In this document: in pieces, positions 35,479 through 44,597 of the stretch
Position numbering within the stretch: the stretch's first letter is position 1
How the letters are laid out: every line of letters starts with the position of its first letter
From: Pseudorhizobium tarimense
Lineage (GTDB): Bacteria > Pseudomonadota > Alphaproteobacteria > Rhizobiales > Rhizobiaceae
Length of the DNA stretch: 64,000 bases
Assembly: GCF_022968135.1 (NCBI RefSeq)
Contig: NZ_JALJRA010000017.1
Coordinates: 1-64,000, forward strand
Reading direction: 5' to 3'
The notes under the pieces: model-generated
Database searches by the model: none
Told to the model about the DNA's origin: nothing
Seen by the model: only the letters and a program-made list of their open reading frames with translations
Made by a program: the position numbers and the translations under genes

Positions 35479-35666
35479 GAGACCAACACCATGTCGAATT
35501 CGGTTTTCGCCGCACCGCATTCCGGGCAGAACCAGTCGTCAGGGATGTCTTCCCATCGTGTCCCCGGCGCGATCCCGCTGTCGGGGTCACCTTCGGCTTC
35601 ATCATAACGCCAGCCGCACAGGATGCATTCCCAAACTCGAGCCGCAGCCTCGCCATTGTCGGACAT
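35475..35666 (-). CDS. Rubredoxin
   Basis: A 63-aa one-iron electron carrier. The four iron ligands are in CILCGW (Cys14, Cys17) and CPECG (Cys47, Cys50), with the typical [20 protein letters not shown] between them. The ATG at 35666 is preceded by GAGGGAGG. It is the first gene of the operon rubredoxin / reductase / cupin / leaderless binding protein and is divergent from a LysR gene. It resembles AlkG-type rubredoxins that serve oxygenases. Confidence 0.93.
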   Translation of the reverse strand: MSDNGEAAARVWECILCGWRYDEAEGDPDSGIAPGTRWEDIPDDWFCPECGAAKTEFDMVLVS

Positions 35667-35744
35667 ATAGCCTCCCTCGCTTGATGTTCTCAATCTACAA
35701 CGGGCACCTTGTCTATTACTATTGGCGATGCAATTGTATCAGAT

Positions 35745-35759
35745 ATGCCGCTCTGGCAT
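35745..35759. promoter_or_regulatory. LysR-type operator ATGCC-N5-GGCAT, copy 1
   Basis: A perfect 5+5 dyad with a five-base centre that contains the T-N11-A core of LysR boxes. It lies in the gap between the divergent LysR and rubredoxin genes, 20 bases before the LysR start. The same dyad occurs upstream of the CapA/ABC operon at 46128. Confidence 0.6.
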
Positions 35760-35779
35760 GGCCTCATTAGGTGAATTCG

Positions 35780-36688
35780 ATGGATATCCGACAGCTGCAG
35801 TATTTTTCGAGGGTCGTGGAAATGGGCAGCTTCAGCCGCGCGGCTGCCTATCTACACGTCGCGCAGCCGGCCCTCAGCCGACAAATTCGGGCACTCGAGA
35901 TCGAGCTGAAGGAATCTTTGCTGATTCGCAACGGGCGTGGCGTCACACCGACGGAGGCAGGAGAACGACTGCATGGACATGCCCGCGGCATCCTGAAGAT
36001 GTTAGCGCGGACATACGAGGACATGGAGAACGCCCGGCAAGGTCGAGCAGGTTCCGTATCGTTGGGGATGCCTACGTCTCTGTCAAACTCGATCTCGCTT
36101 CCACTGATCGGCAAACTGAAGAACGAACTGCCAGACGCGAAGGTCCATATCCTCAACGGGCGCTCCAACCAGATCCAGGAATGGATCCTATCGGGACAGC
36201 TCGATATGGCCGTGCTATTCGACGCCCCGGCCTCACCCATGCTGGAAATCCACGAGGTACATGCGGAAAGCCTTCACCTTTATGAGGTTCTTCCTGAGGA
36301 GGAGCACGATGTCATTGGTCCGGATTTTTCGCTCAATGAGCTTGCCGAACTTCCGATCATCATCACCAGCCGCCCAAATCGGGTGCGCGAATTGCTTGAA
36401 AACGCGCTTGCGCGCGAGGGACACAAACTGCTCGTTGAATGCGAGCTGGATTCGCTCGAGACGACGTTCCAGATGATCCAGAAGGGCATGGGTGTAACGG
36501 TCGCGACACCCCGTTCTCGCCGCACAGTGAACTCTGCAGCAAAGGGACTGCGCATGCGCAAGATAGTCAAGCCCGAAATACTGCTTAAGGTCCAGATCGT
36601 GTTGCCGGTTCGCCGACTAAACAACCGGCTTCACGAAGCAGCGTTCGAACTGTTGTATGGTCTATGTTCCGATCTTCTGAGGCCTTAG
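35780..36688 (+). CDS. LysR-family transcriptional regulator
   Basis: A 302-aa regulator. The N-terminal winged helix (residues 1-60, MDIRQLQYFSRVVEMGSFSR followed by LHVAQPALSRQIRALE) is canonical, followed by an effector domain resembling NAC/CynR/TsaR-like members. The ATG at 35780 is the usual start, MDIRQL; a GTG three codons upstream is possible. It is divergent from the rubredoxin operon and convergent with the MFS end of the CapA/ABC operon. Identical dyads upstream of both operons suggest that it controls both. Confidence 0.9.
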   Translation: MDIRQLQYFSRVVEMGSFSRAAAYLHVAQPALSRQIRALEIELKESLLIRNGRGVTPTEAGERLHGHARGILKMLARTYEDMENARQGRAGSVSLGMPTSLSNSISLPLIGKLKNELPDAKVHILNGRSNQIQEWILSGQLDMAVLFDAPASPMLEIHEVHAESLHLYEVLPEEEHDVIGPDFSLNELAELPIIITSRPNRVRELLENALAREGHKLLVECELDSLETTFQMIQKGMGVTVATPRSRRTVNSAAKGLRMRKIVKPEILLKVQIVLPVRRLNNRLHEAAFELLYGLCSDLLRP

Positions 36689-36716
36689 GACAGCGCGCTG
36701 CATACGAAGCTCACCT

Positions 36717-37928
36717 CTAGCCGCCCGTGCGCTCGCGCAGCCATAACCCCAATACGACGACCAGCAGGAGCACCGAAGCAACGCTCACAGCGGCGGGCAA
36801 TCCTATCCGGTCGGCAAAATAGCCAATGCCTAAAGCCCCAACGGCCGGGCTCGCGCGCGCAATCAGGCCATGGACGCTGAGGACTCGTCCCCTCAAAGCG
36901 TCGGGTGTCGATAGCTGTATGAAGGTCTGGGTCCCGACCAGACCGCGGGTGATGGCGGCTCCAACAAATGCGGCCGCGGGTAAGGCAAGGACAACATGCG
37001 GGGCATTTGTCAGCACTGCACCCGCCATCGCCCCTGTCCCCCACCATACCAAAACCTCCCGCAGCAAAGGCGCTGTCTCGCCGTTTCGAACAGTTAGACC
37101 CGAGATCATGGCCCCAAAACCTGCCGTCCCCGTCAGCACCGCAAGCCCGATCGTCGCATCCTGGAATGTCTGAGCCGCAATGGCGGGAACCAGTTCAAGC
37201 AATGAACGAAGACACACCCCACCTAGGAAAAGGACCACCAGCAGCATCCGTATCTGCGGGCGCTGCCCCACATAGACGAAGCCCTCCAGCATCAATGCGA
37301 GGAATTTCCCCCGTGACGGCTCCTCCTCGCGCGGCTTCAACTTAAGTCGCAAGAGCAGTACGACGAAGGCCGAAGTGACGACCGCGTTCGCCACGAACAC
37401 CCAGATGATGTCCAATTGCGTGATCATCACGCCAGCAATGGCAGGCCCTACCATACGCGCCATGTTCACGTTGATTGAATTGATAGCCACGGCGACCGTC
37501 ATGTCCTCGCGCGCCACCATTTGCTGGACCATTGCCAACCGGGCGGGCTGAACGGCAGCCATGAGAGTACCCTGAAGGGTGACGCAGGCAATCAGCGTGA
37601 CGATGTTAAGCTGGTCGATCCACAGCAGTAAGGCCACCACCAAAGCGAGCGCTGTCGACATCATTTGCGCGACGATATTCTGGTGCATCCGGTTCCAGCG
37701 ATCGGCTGCAACGCCGGCGAACGGACCCACTACGATCACCGGCATCAAGTCTCCCGCAGCCAACACGCCAAGTAGAAGTGATGATTGCGTCCAGTTCCAG
37801 ATGAGCCACGCACAGGCGATCTTTTGCATCCATGTGCCGATCAACGACAGCCCGTTGCCAGCAGCGAAAAGCCCGAACTGTGTCGTCAACATAACCCGGA
37901 TTGGCGCCGGCAGTGACGTGATTCTCAT
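36717..37928 (-). CDS. MFS exporter (EntS/MFS_3-like)
   Basis: A 403-aa major-facilitator protein with about eleven or twelve hydrophobic segments. The motif-A region between helices 2 and 3 reads GPFAGVAADRWNRMHQNIV, and the protein has the general look of the EntS/MFS_3 group of efflux proteins (NINMAR-type helix 5, LLLRLKLKPREEE central loop). Its ATG follows the dehydrogenase stop after one base, so translation is coupled. As last gene of the CapA/ABC operon it may export a product or intermediate of the peptide-like substrate imported by the ABC system. Confidence 0.83.
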   Translation of the reverse strand: MRITSLPAPIRVMLTTQFGLFAAGNGLSLIGTWMQKIACAWLIWNWTQSSLLLGVLAAGDLMPVIVVGPFAGVAADRWNRMHQNIVAQMMSTALALVVALLLWIDQLNIVTLIACVTLQGTLMAAVQPARLAMVQQMVAREDMTVAVAINSINVNMARMVGPAIAGVMITQLDIIWVFVANAVVTSAFVVLLLRLKLKPREEEPSRGKFLALMLEGFVYVGQRPQIRMLLVVLFLGGVCLRSLLELVPAIAAQTFQDATIGLAVLTGTAGFGAMISGLTVRNGETAPLLREVLVWWGTGAMAGAVLTNAPHVVLALPAAAFVGAAITRGLVGTQTFIQLSTPDALRGRVLSVHGLIARASPAVGALGIGYFADRIGLPAAVSVASVLLLVVVLGLWLRERTGG

Positions 37929-37929
37929 C

Positions 37930-38886
37930 TCAGGAAACGACGCGGATGGGTGCACCATCCAGGAAGGCAAGAATGTTTTCTTGTGCGAATTCGTAATAGG
38001 CCGTCAGCATTTCGCGAGTGAAATAGCCGAGATGGGGGGTCAGCACGACGTTGTCGAGAAAGCGCAAGGGGTGGTCGGGGGGAAGTGGCTCGACTCCGTA
38101 AACGTCAAGTGCGGCGCCCCTGATGCGACGTTCGCTCAGTGCGGCAATTAGCGCCTCCTCATCCAGCAGTCCCGCACGGGCGGTATTGATCAGCATCGCG
38201 TTGGGGCGCATCGCACTGATCGCCTGAGCATCGATGACACGCTGCGTGGCGGGAGCCAAAGCTAAGTGCAAGCTAACTATATCAGACGTGGAGAAAAGTT
38301 CATCCTTAGCCAAGCGCCTAACCCCCGCCTGGGCCGCACGTTCATCCGTCAGGTTCGGCGACCACGCAACGACGTCCATGCCGAAGGCCAAGCCGATCCT
38401 CGCCACATCTTGGCCCAGCCCTCCAAGTCCGACCACGCCCAGACGCTTATGTCGGAGCGTGGTGCCGACACCATGCTGCCATTCTCCAAGACGCATGTGA
38501 CGATCCTCAAAGGGAATATTTCGTGCCAGCGAGAGAATCAGCCCCCAGGTCAGTTCGGTCACGGCTCCTGCCCCTGCACCCGAAACGGGAGTGTTCGATA
38601 CAATTACGCCCTGCGCACGCGCGGCCTCCAAATCGACCGTGTCGTAACGTTTGCCGGTAACACACAAGAATCGGAGCTTGGGCAGCCGTCGGATCAGCTC
38701 GGCAGGGAATGGCGTACGTTCTCGCAACGTGCAGAGGATGTCATATTCGGCCAAGGTAGCCGCCGCCGTCTCGATGTCAGAAAAAGGTCGATCGACAACA
38801 TCAAGGCTTGCCTTCCTTTCGACAGGGCTCCAGTCCACCAACCCGCGCGCTACATTGAGATAGTCGTCCATCAGGGCGATCTTCAT
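37930..38886 (-). CDS. D-2-hydroxyacid dehydrogenase family protein
   Basis: A 318-aa NAD-dependent dehydrogenase of the formate/glycerate dehydrogenase fold. The cofactor motif is GVVGLGGLGQD (150-160). The catalytic set is complete: Arg237 in INTARAGLL, Glu266 in YGVEPLPP, His285 in LTPHLGYF. The ATG at 38886 follows AAGGGGAG; the 18-codon upstream extension lacks a ribosome site. It reduces or oxidises a 2-hydroxy/2-oxo acid. Placed between an oligopeptide-type binding protein gene and an MFS exporter gene in one operon, its substrate may derive from the imported compound. Confidence 0.87.
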   Translation of the reverse strand: MKIALMDDYLNVARGLVDWSPVERKASLDVVDRPFSDIETAAATLAEYDILCTLRERTPFPAELIRRLPKLRFLCVTGKRYDTVDLEAARAQGVIVSNTPVSGAGAGAVTELTWGLILSLARNIPFEDRHMRLGEWQHGVGTTLRHKRLGVVGLGGLGQDVARIGLAFGMDVVAWSPNLTDERAAQAGVRRLAKDELFSTSDIVSLHLALAPATQRVIDAQAISAMRPNAMLINTARAGLLDEEALIAALSERRIRGAALDVYGVEPLPPDHPLRFLDNVVLTPHLGYFTREMLTAYYEFAQENILAFLDGAPIRVVS

Positions 38887-38961
38887 TGCACTCCCCTTGC
38901 AGAAAAAAGGCAGCGGCCCCATTTCGGGAGCCGCCGACAAACGCTTGCTAATGCGCGCCTC

Positions 38962-40632
38962 TCATTCGCGACGCCATTCCTTGGCCCAGATCATCAACGG
39001 ATCATAGGTGTTCATCCTGAAATCCTTCAGATCTGGGGTCGAAACGTACGCTTCTGCGTAAAAGTACAGTGGCAGCATCGGGAGATCTTGGGAGAAGATG
39101 GACTGGATCTTGGCCCACGCATCTTTCTGCGCCGCCGGCGAAAGGGCCTCGCTGAATTCCTCCAGGGCCTTGTCCATTTCAGGATCCGAGTAGCCCGAGA
39201 AGTTGTTCCCAACCCAGCTGTTGTCGGCAGTCGGAATCCTGTCCGTCGCCAGCGCGATGGCAGGAGAGGTCGACGGCGAGAAACGGATTGATGACATGAT
39301 CAGCCCGCTGAACTCGCGGCGTCGCGACAAGTCGCCGTTATATTCCTGAAGTGGGACGAAGCTCGGCTTGATTTCAACGCAGATGTTCTTCAGTTGGTCC
39401 TGAATGATCAGCGCAATTTGCTCTCTGGTCTGGTTGCCCGCGGTTGTCGCCAACTCAAGTGCAAGGCGGTCACCGTTGTCATTAGTGCAAATCCCGTCGC
39501 TCCCAGGCTTCCAGCCGGCCTCAGCGAGGAGCGTACCAGCCTTTTCCGGATCGAAGGCGTAGGCCTCTATGTCATTATTGTAGAAGGAGCTCCTGTCGGA
39601 CAGGAGCCCATCTGCAACGGACTGCTGACCATCGAAAAGAACAGTGGTGATCGCCTCGCGGTCGATCCCCAAAAGCAGAGCCTCCCGGACCTTCTTGTCC
39701 TTCAGGATTGGGTTATCCAGATTGACTGCTATCCGCTCCAGGTTTGTACCGGGGGTGGTGTGGTAGGCGAGTTGGTCACCGCGCTGCTTACGAACGTCCA
39801 GCATCTGCGAAAAGCTGATGCCGCCGGGACTTACCGGCACGGCGTCGATCTCGCCGGAGAGCAAGTTCTGCACCAATGCAGACGAGTTGTTGCGATAGCT
39901 CAGCGTGATCTTGTCGAGCTTCGGTTTGTCGCCCGGCCAGTGTGGATTTGGCTCCCACGTCAAACGCGTACCGATCTGATACTCTTTAAGGAGATATGGC
40001 CCGTTCCACAGGCCGGCATTGGTTGGATCAGTGTTGTATCGCGTTTGCTTTACATAACTGTCGCTGTCCGGGTTCTCGGTAAAGACAGGCCCTTCAATGT
40101 GTTCGGGAAGTATATGGTCCCACGAGGCATAGCTTGGAGTGACTTCCGGCAAATGTAGCGTGAAAGTCTGATCATCGATGATCTCGACCGTTGTCGCCCT
40201 CGTCCATGGATTGAAGGGCGAGAAGCCGATGTTGGGATCGTTGGCCATCTTCAGTGTGAAGGCTACGTCCTTTGACGTCACCGGCTCGCCGTCTCCCCAT
40301 TTCAGTTCATCCAGCAGCGTGAAAGTGACCGCCATGCCCTTGGTGCCGTCTGCATTGTCCACAAACTTGGCGGCGCCATTCTCGATTGACGGAAGCTCCT
40401 TGCAAAGGACGCAGATATTTTCCCCGTCCGGATTGAAGGCGGTCAGGGGCATCAGACCGTAATTGACCTGCAGCCGCTTTGTATTGTTGACCTGTATGAG
40501 CGGATGGAAGTTGGTCAGGAACTGGAGCTGTCCGACCACCAGTTGCGACTTGTCAGGCTGCGCCATTGGTGCTGACGCTCCAAGAATCGTCGCCGCCAAG
40601 GCAAAAGCTGTAAACAACTTGTAACGCTTCAT
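38962..40632 (-). CDS. ABC transporter substrate-binding protein (oligopeptide/nickel family 5)
   Basis: A 556-aa periplasmic receptor of the SBP_bac_5 family with a Sec signal peptide of about 25 residues (ends APMA-Q). It has the family segments FTLLDELKWGDGEPVTSKDVAFTLK-like (about 105-130), YLLKEYQIGTRLTWEPNPHWPGDKPKLDKI and KDKKVREALLLGIDREAI. Two cysteines in NICVLCKEL near residue 80 may form a disulfide. In this operon the receptor gene comes after the ATPase and permease genes, the reverse of the common dpp/opp order. Ligand may be a peptide, but many relatives bind sugars, opines or other compounds. Confidence 0.9.
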   Translation of the reverse strand: MKRYKLFTAFALAATILGASAPMAQPDKSQLVVGQLQFLTNFHPLIQVNNTKRLQVNYGLMPLTAFNPDGENICVLCKELPSIENGAAKFVDNADGTKGMAVTFTLLDELKWGDGEPVTSKDVAFTLKMANDPNIGFSPFNPWTRATTVEIIDDQTFTLHLPEVTPSYASWDHILPEHIEGPVFTENPDSDSYVKQTRYNTDPTNAGLWNGPYLLKEYQIGTRLTWEPNPHWPGDKPKLDKITLSYRNNSSALVQNLLSGEIDAVPVSPGGISFSQMLDVRKQRGDQLAYHTTPGTNLERIAVNLDNPILKDKKVREALLLGIDREAITTVLFDGQQSVADGLLSDRSSFYNNDIEAYAFDPEKAGTLLAEAGWKPGSDGICTNDNGDRLALELATTAGNQTREQIALIIQDQLKNICVEIKPSFVPLQEYNGDLSRRREFSGLIMSSIRFSPSTSPAIALATDRIPTADNSWVGNNFSGYSDPEMDKALEEFSEALSPAAQKDAWAKIQSIFSQDLPMLPLYFYAEAYVSTPDLKDFRMNTYDPLMIWAKEWRRE

Positions 40633-40656
40633 TTTCTCTCCTCCTACAAACCTTGT

Positions 40657-41616
40657 TTAGTCTTGTTTACCTTCAGCTTCGGCGCGGGGATCGAAGGCAT
40701 AGCGCACTCCATCCCCAATGAAGTTGACGGCCATGACGGTGGCGAAGATCAGCAGACCCGGGTAAACGGCGAGCAAGGGCGCTGATGTAATAAGCTGCTG
40801 GGCGTTCGTCAGCATGTTACCCCATGTTGGCGTGGGCGGAACTATCCCGAACCCCAGGAAGCTCAGCGTCGATTCCAACAGAATGACCCGACCGATCGTG
40901 AGGGTCGCGGCCACGATGATTGGCGTCGAAATATTCGGCAAAACGTGGATAAAGACGTTGTACAAACGCCCCGCTCCGGAAATCTGCGCGGCTCGCACGT
41001 AGTCTCGGTCACGCATCTGGATGGTGCCCGCACGCGCAATCCGCGCCATGGTCGTCCAGTCCACTAATGAAATAATGATGACGATGCGCAGGAAGATAAA
41101 CCAGGGTGCCGCAGCTTGGTCGTTGCTCATGCCCAATTTTGTGAGGTCGAGCGACCCAAGGACGATCAAAAGTGGGATTAATGGTAGCGCCACCAGAACG
41201 TCGGTGACACGCATCAGAAAGCCGTCGACCCTGCCCCCGATGAAGCCAGCCGACACACCGATGGCGATGCCGATGATCGACATTAGGAAGGTCGTAAAAA
41301 CGCCAACCGCGAGCGATACTTGGCCACCGTACATCAGGCGGATCAAAACGTCGCGCCCCAAATCATCAGTGCCGAGCAGATGCTGCGAGGATGGCCCCTG
41401 AAAGCGATACAGCAGGTTGGTCTTGTTAGGATCGATGTCCAGGTAGAGGCTCAGAGGCCAGGCGAGCAAGCAGAAGACGATCAGTAGCGCCATGAATGCA
41501 AGCGAAAGGGTCGCCAGGCGGTGGCTACGGAACTTATCAAAGCGCAGCTGCCAGATAGACTGCGCCGCCGGCAGGGGCATGCGGGGAAATTCCTGATGGC
41601 CTGATACGTCGGTCAT
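40657..41616 (-). CDS. ABC transporter permease (DppC type)
   Basis: A 319-aa membrane protein with a long N-terminal tail, six hydrophobic segments and the oligopeptide-permease C signature: QHLLGTDDLGRDVLIRLMYGGQVSL near residue 85 and the EAA loop RDYVRAAQISGAG in the second half, where it contacts the ATPases. Its ATG overlaps the stop of the DppB-type gene (ATGA). Partner of the preceding permease in a heterodimeric channel. Confidence 0.92.
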   Translation of the reverse strand: MTDVSGHQEFPRMPLPAAQSIWQLRFDKFRSHRLATLSLAFMALLIVFCLLAWPLSLYLDIDPNKTNLLYRFQGPSSQHLLGTDDLGRDVLIRLMYGGQVSLAVGVFTTFLMSIIGIAIGVSAGFIGGRVDGFLMRVTDVLVALPLIPLLIVLGSLDLTKLGMSNDQAAAPWFIFLRIVIIISLVDWTTMARIARAGTIQMRDRDYVRAAQISGAGRLYNVFIHVLPNISTPIIVAATLTIGRVILLESTLSFLGFGIVPPTPTWGNMLTNAQQLITSAPLLAVYPGLLIFATVMAVNFIGDGVRYAFDPRAEAEGKQD

Positions 41617-42563
41617 AGCGTGATCCTCGGATCGAGAAGGGCGTAGCAAAGGTCGGCTACCAAGTTCGAGACGAGGACCACGGTGATTGCCAGCAAAAGT
41701 CCGATGAGAGCCAGATTGAAGTCGGTGTTGGCGATCGCATCGAAGATCATTTTGCCCATGCCGAGCATTCCAAAGATGGTCTCGATCACAAGCGCTCCCG
41801 AGAACAGGTGACCGAAACTAAGTGCGAGAACTGTCACCATCGGGATCAACGCATTGCGCAGAGCGTGCCGAACGATCACCGCCCTTTCGTCTAGTCCCTT
41901 GGCGCGTGCAGTGCGGACGAAGTCGGCCGAGAGAGTCTCGATCATTGCTGCGCGCACATAACGGATGAGCGGACCGACGTGAAACATCACCAGGACAGCA
42001 ACTGGAAGGACGAGATGCTGTGCTTCTTCCAGGAAAGACGCATCATTGCTCATCGGGACACCTGAAGCCGGCAGCCAGCCGAGCGTGACCGAAAAGAGGA
42101 TGATAAAAAGAAGTGACACCCAGAAGTTCGGCAGCGAAATTGCGGCGAAGGAGAAAATTCCGATGGCTGAATCCAGCACGCCGTTTGGCCTGCGCGCTGC
42201 AAGCGACCCCAGCAGGAGCGCCAGCGGAACGGAAAACAGCAACGTCAGTCCAAGCAGTTTTGCAGTCTGAAGCACGGCCGGCGCCAGAACGGCCATGACG
42301 GGGCGAAAATACATGGTCGAATAGCCAAGATCTCCCTGAACCGCAGCCGAAAACCAGTGCCAATAGCGCAATGATAGCGGTTGATCGAAGCCGTAGAGTT
42401 CACGCATGCGTGCCATGAGCTCAGGCGTCAACGACGGATTTCCTTCAAACATATTGTCGATGGGGTCGCCAGGCATGAGGCCGATCAGCACGAACAGCAG
42501 AAAGGACATGACAATGAGAACCAAAATCGACTGAAACAGTCTCTTGAGCGAGAATTGAAGCAT
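41613..42563 (-). CDS. ABC transporter permease (DppB type)
   Basis: A 316-aa membrane protein starting MLQFSLKRLFQSILVLIVMS, typical of DppB/OppB. It has the periplasmic region around GFDQPLSLRYWHWFSAAVQGDLGYS, the EAA loop VRTARAKGLDERAVIVRHALRN and six hydrophobic segments. Its start overlaps the end of the DppF-type ATPase gene by a few bases. It forms the channel with the DppC-type protein. Confidence 0.92.
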   Translation of the reverse strand: MLQFSLKRLFQSILVLIVMSFLLFVLIGLMPGDPIDNMFEGNPSLTPELMARMRELYGFDQPLSLRYWHWFSAAVQGDLGYSTMYFRPVMAVLAPAVLQTAKLLGLTLLFSVPLALLLGSLAARRPNGVLDSAIGIFSFAAISLPNFWVSLLFIILFSVTLGWLPASGVPMSNDASFLEEAQHLVLPVAVLVMFHVGPLIRYVRAAMIETLSADFVRTARAKGLDERAVIVRHALRNALIPMVTVLALSFGHLFSGALVIETIFGMLGMGKMIFDAIANTDFNLALIGLLLAITVVLVSNLVADLCYALLDPRITL

Positions 42564-42567
42564 CGGA

Positions 42568-43518
42568 TCAGTCCTTGTAATGGCAAGCGGCAAGCTGACC
42601 GGGGCGTCCTGGTGCCGGCTCTAGTTTCGGCCGAACTTTGGCGCAATTCTCCCGCGCGCGTGGACAGCGCGTGTGGAAGACGCAGCCGGAGGGCGGATTA
42701 AGCGGAGTTGGAATTTCTCCCTTCAGCGCATGGCCTTTTTGTCTGCGTCCGCGCCCAATTCTTGGCACGGCTTCGAACAGCGCCTGCGTATAAGGATGCG
42801 ACGGCTTGGAAAAAATGTCATCGGCCGATGCCACCTCCATAATTCGGCCAAGGTAAAGTACCGCGACCTGGTCGGCGATGTGTCGCACGACACCAAAGTC
42901 GTGGCTGATGAAGAAATAACTGATTCCGTATTTCTCCCGGATGTCGTCCATCAGGTTCAGGATCTTCGACTGGATTGACACGTCGAGTGCTGATAGCGGC
43001 TCGTCGCATACGATCAGTTCCGGATCACCGATTAGTGCGCGGGCAATGGCGATACGCTGCCGCTGCCCCCCAGAAAACTGGTGGGGGTAGCGATTGGCGG
43101 CGTCAGCCGGCAACCCCACCTGTTCCAGCACTTCCGCAACCTTCGCCCGGCGCTCCTTCCTTGCAAAGGCCGTTTCGCCAAGCCGCAAGGGTTCGGCGAC
43201 AATGTCCTCAACCATCATTCGGGGATCGAGGGCCGAGAACGGATCCTGGAAGATCATCTGGATCCCGCCACTGCCACGTTCACTCTGACGCTGCGGATTG
43301 AGGCGAATGGCTCCCGAGGTCGGCTTCCTGAGACCGGCAACGGAATAGCCCAATGTCGATTTGCCGGAGCCGCTTTCGCCTACGATGGCAAGGGTCTTGC
43401 CGCGCTGGAGCGACAGCGTCACGTTTTCCACCGCGCGCAACGTCAGCCCTGGCTGCATAAAGCCTTGTCGCAAGGGGAAATGCACCGAAACGTCATCTAT
43501 TTCGAGCAGAGGCTTCAT
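42568..43518 (-). CDS. ABC transporter ATP-binding protein (DppF type)
   Basis: A 316-aa ATPase. Walker A GESGSGKST, signature SGGQRQRIAIAR, Walker B LIVCDEPLSALD and the H-loop SHDFG are intact. The C-terminal oligopeptide-type extension has the Cys pattern FHTRCPRARENC and ends ACHYKD. The ATG shares one base with the stop of the preceding ATPase gene (TGATG). It pairs with the DppD-type ATPase to drive import. Confidence 0.93.
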   Translation of the reverse strand: MKPLLEIDDVSVHFPLRQGFMQPGLTLRAVENVTLSLQRGKTLAIVGESGSGKSTLGYSVAGLRKPTSGAIRLNPQRQSERGSGGIQMIFQDPFSALDPRMMVEDIVAEPLRLGETAFARKERRAKVAEVLEQVGLPADAANRYPHQFSGGQRQRIAIARALIGDPELIVCDEPLSALDVSIQSKILNLMDDIREKYGISYFFISHDFGVVRHIADQVAVLYLGRIMEVASADDIFSKPSHPYTQALFEAVPRIGRGRRQKGHALKGEIPTPLNPPSGCVFHTRCPRARENCAKVRPKLEPAPGRPGQLAACHYKD

Positions 43519-44519
43519 CAGTTCACCTTTACGCAGGCAACGAAGTGGCCGGGAGCGACTTCGCGCAGGATCGGTTCCGCCGCACGACACTCATCCGAGG
43601 CAAGTGGGCAACGAGAGGCAAAGCGACATCCTTGGGCGGGCTGCACGCGCAGGCTGCCATGGATCACATGGAGGCGATCCACCTTTCGGTCCGGATCGGG
43701 CAGAGTTTGAATCAGACCCTGCGTATAGGGGTGGAGCGGCTGGTCGAACAGCTGTTCGGAGGTCGCGTATTCGACGCCGCGGCCGGCATACATAACCAGG
43801 ATCTTATGAGCCAGTTCGGAAACAACAGCGAGGTTGTGGGTGATGAACTGGACCGCCATCCCCGTTTCTTCCTGCAATTCGATGATCAGGTCGAGTATCT
43901 GTGCCTGGATCGTCACATCGAGCGCGGTCGTGGGTTCATCGGCCACGAGCAACTTCGGACGGCAGGCGAGCGCCATAGCGATCATTGCGCGTTGACGCAT
44001 TCCGCCGGAAAGCTGATGCGGAAAATCGCGAGCGCGCTGTGCCGGAGAAGGGATGCCCACTGCCTTGAGCAGGTCGATTGCGCGGTCAAGAGAATCTCGC
44101 TGCCCAAGGCCTTCGTGAACCTTGAGTACCTCGGCGATCTGCTGGCCTACCGACATCACAGGGTTCATGGCGGTCATAGGCTCCTGGAAGATCATCGCAA
44201 CTTCGCGTCCGCGCAGATCCCGCCACTGCTTTTCGCTTTGCTGCAGGAGATCTCGACCTTCGAAACCAATCCTACCGGTGACCCTTCCCCGACCGGGGAC
44301 GAGACCCATGAGCGACAGGGAGGTCATCGTCTTGCCGCACCCGGATTCTCCAACCACGCCCAAGGTCTCCGACTGCGCTATTTGATAGCTCAAGCCGGTG
44401 ACAACGGCGTTATGCCCCCCTCCCTTCGTGGGAAATGACACAGTAAGATCATCCACCGACAAAAGTGGAGCGGTCTGTGCCTCAGCGTTCAAACGCAGCG
44501 TGTTTGCCACGAATCCCAT
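43518..44519 (-). CDS. ABC transporter ATP-binding protein (DppD type)
   Basis: A 333-aa ATPase with Walker A GESGCGKTM, signature SGGMRQRAMIAMA, Walker B LLVADEPTTALD and the C-terminal extension CRFASRCPLASDEC of the oligopeptide family, where the cysteines can hold an iron-sulfur cluster. The residue after the Walker A lysine is threonine, as usual. It follows the CapA-type gene after 78 bases and overlaps the next ATPase gene, so the operon starts at CapA. Confidence 0.92.
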   Translation of the reverse strand: MGFVANTLRLNAEAQTAPLLSVDDLTVSFPTKGGGHNAVVTGLSYQIAQSETLGVVGESGCGKTMTSLSLMGLVPGRGRVTGRIGFEGRDLLQQSEKQWRDLRGREVAMIFQEPMTAMNPVMSVGQQIAEVLKVHEGLGQRDSLDRAIDLLKAVGIPSPAQRARDFPHQLSGGMRQRAMIAMALACRPKLLVADEPTTALDVTIQAQILDLIIELQEETGMAVQFITHNLAVVSELAHKILVMYAGRGVEYATSEQLFDQPLHPYTQGLIQTLPDPDRKVDRLHVIHGSLRVQPAQGCRFASRCPLASDECRAAEPILREVAPGHFVACVKVN

Positions 44520-44597
44520 TCATACTCCTCCTCCTCCATCGGAATTCCAATCCGCGGTAAACGGTCCGCCCCTCACGAGGGGGCGGACAAGTCTTGC

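Noticed and set aside
38266-39291. 341-codon open frame on the + strand
   Set aside because: It crosses two well-supported minus-strand genes and the gap between them, so it is a shadow.
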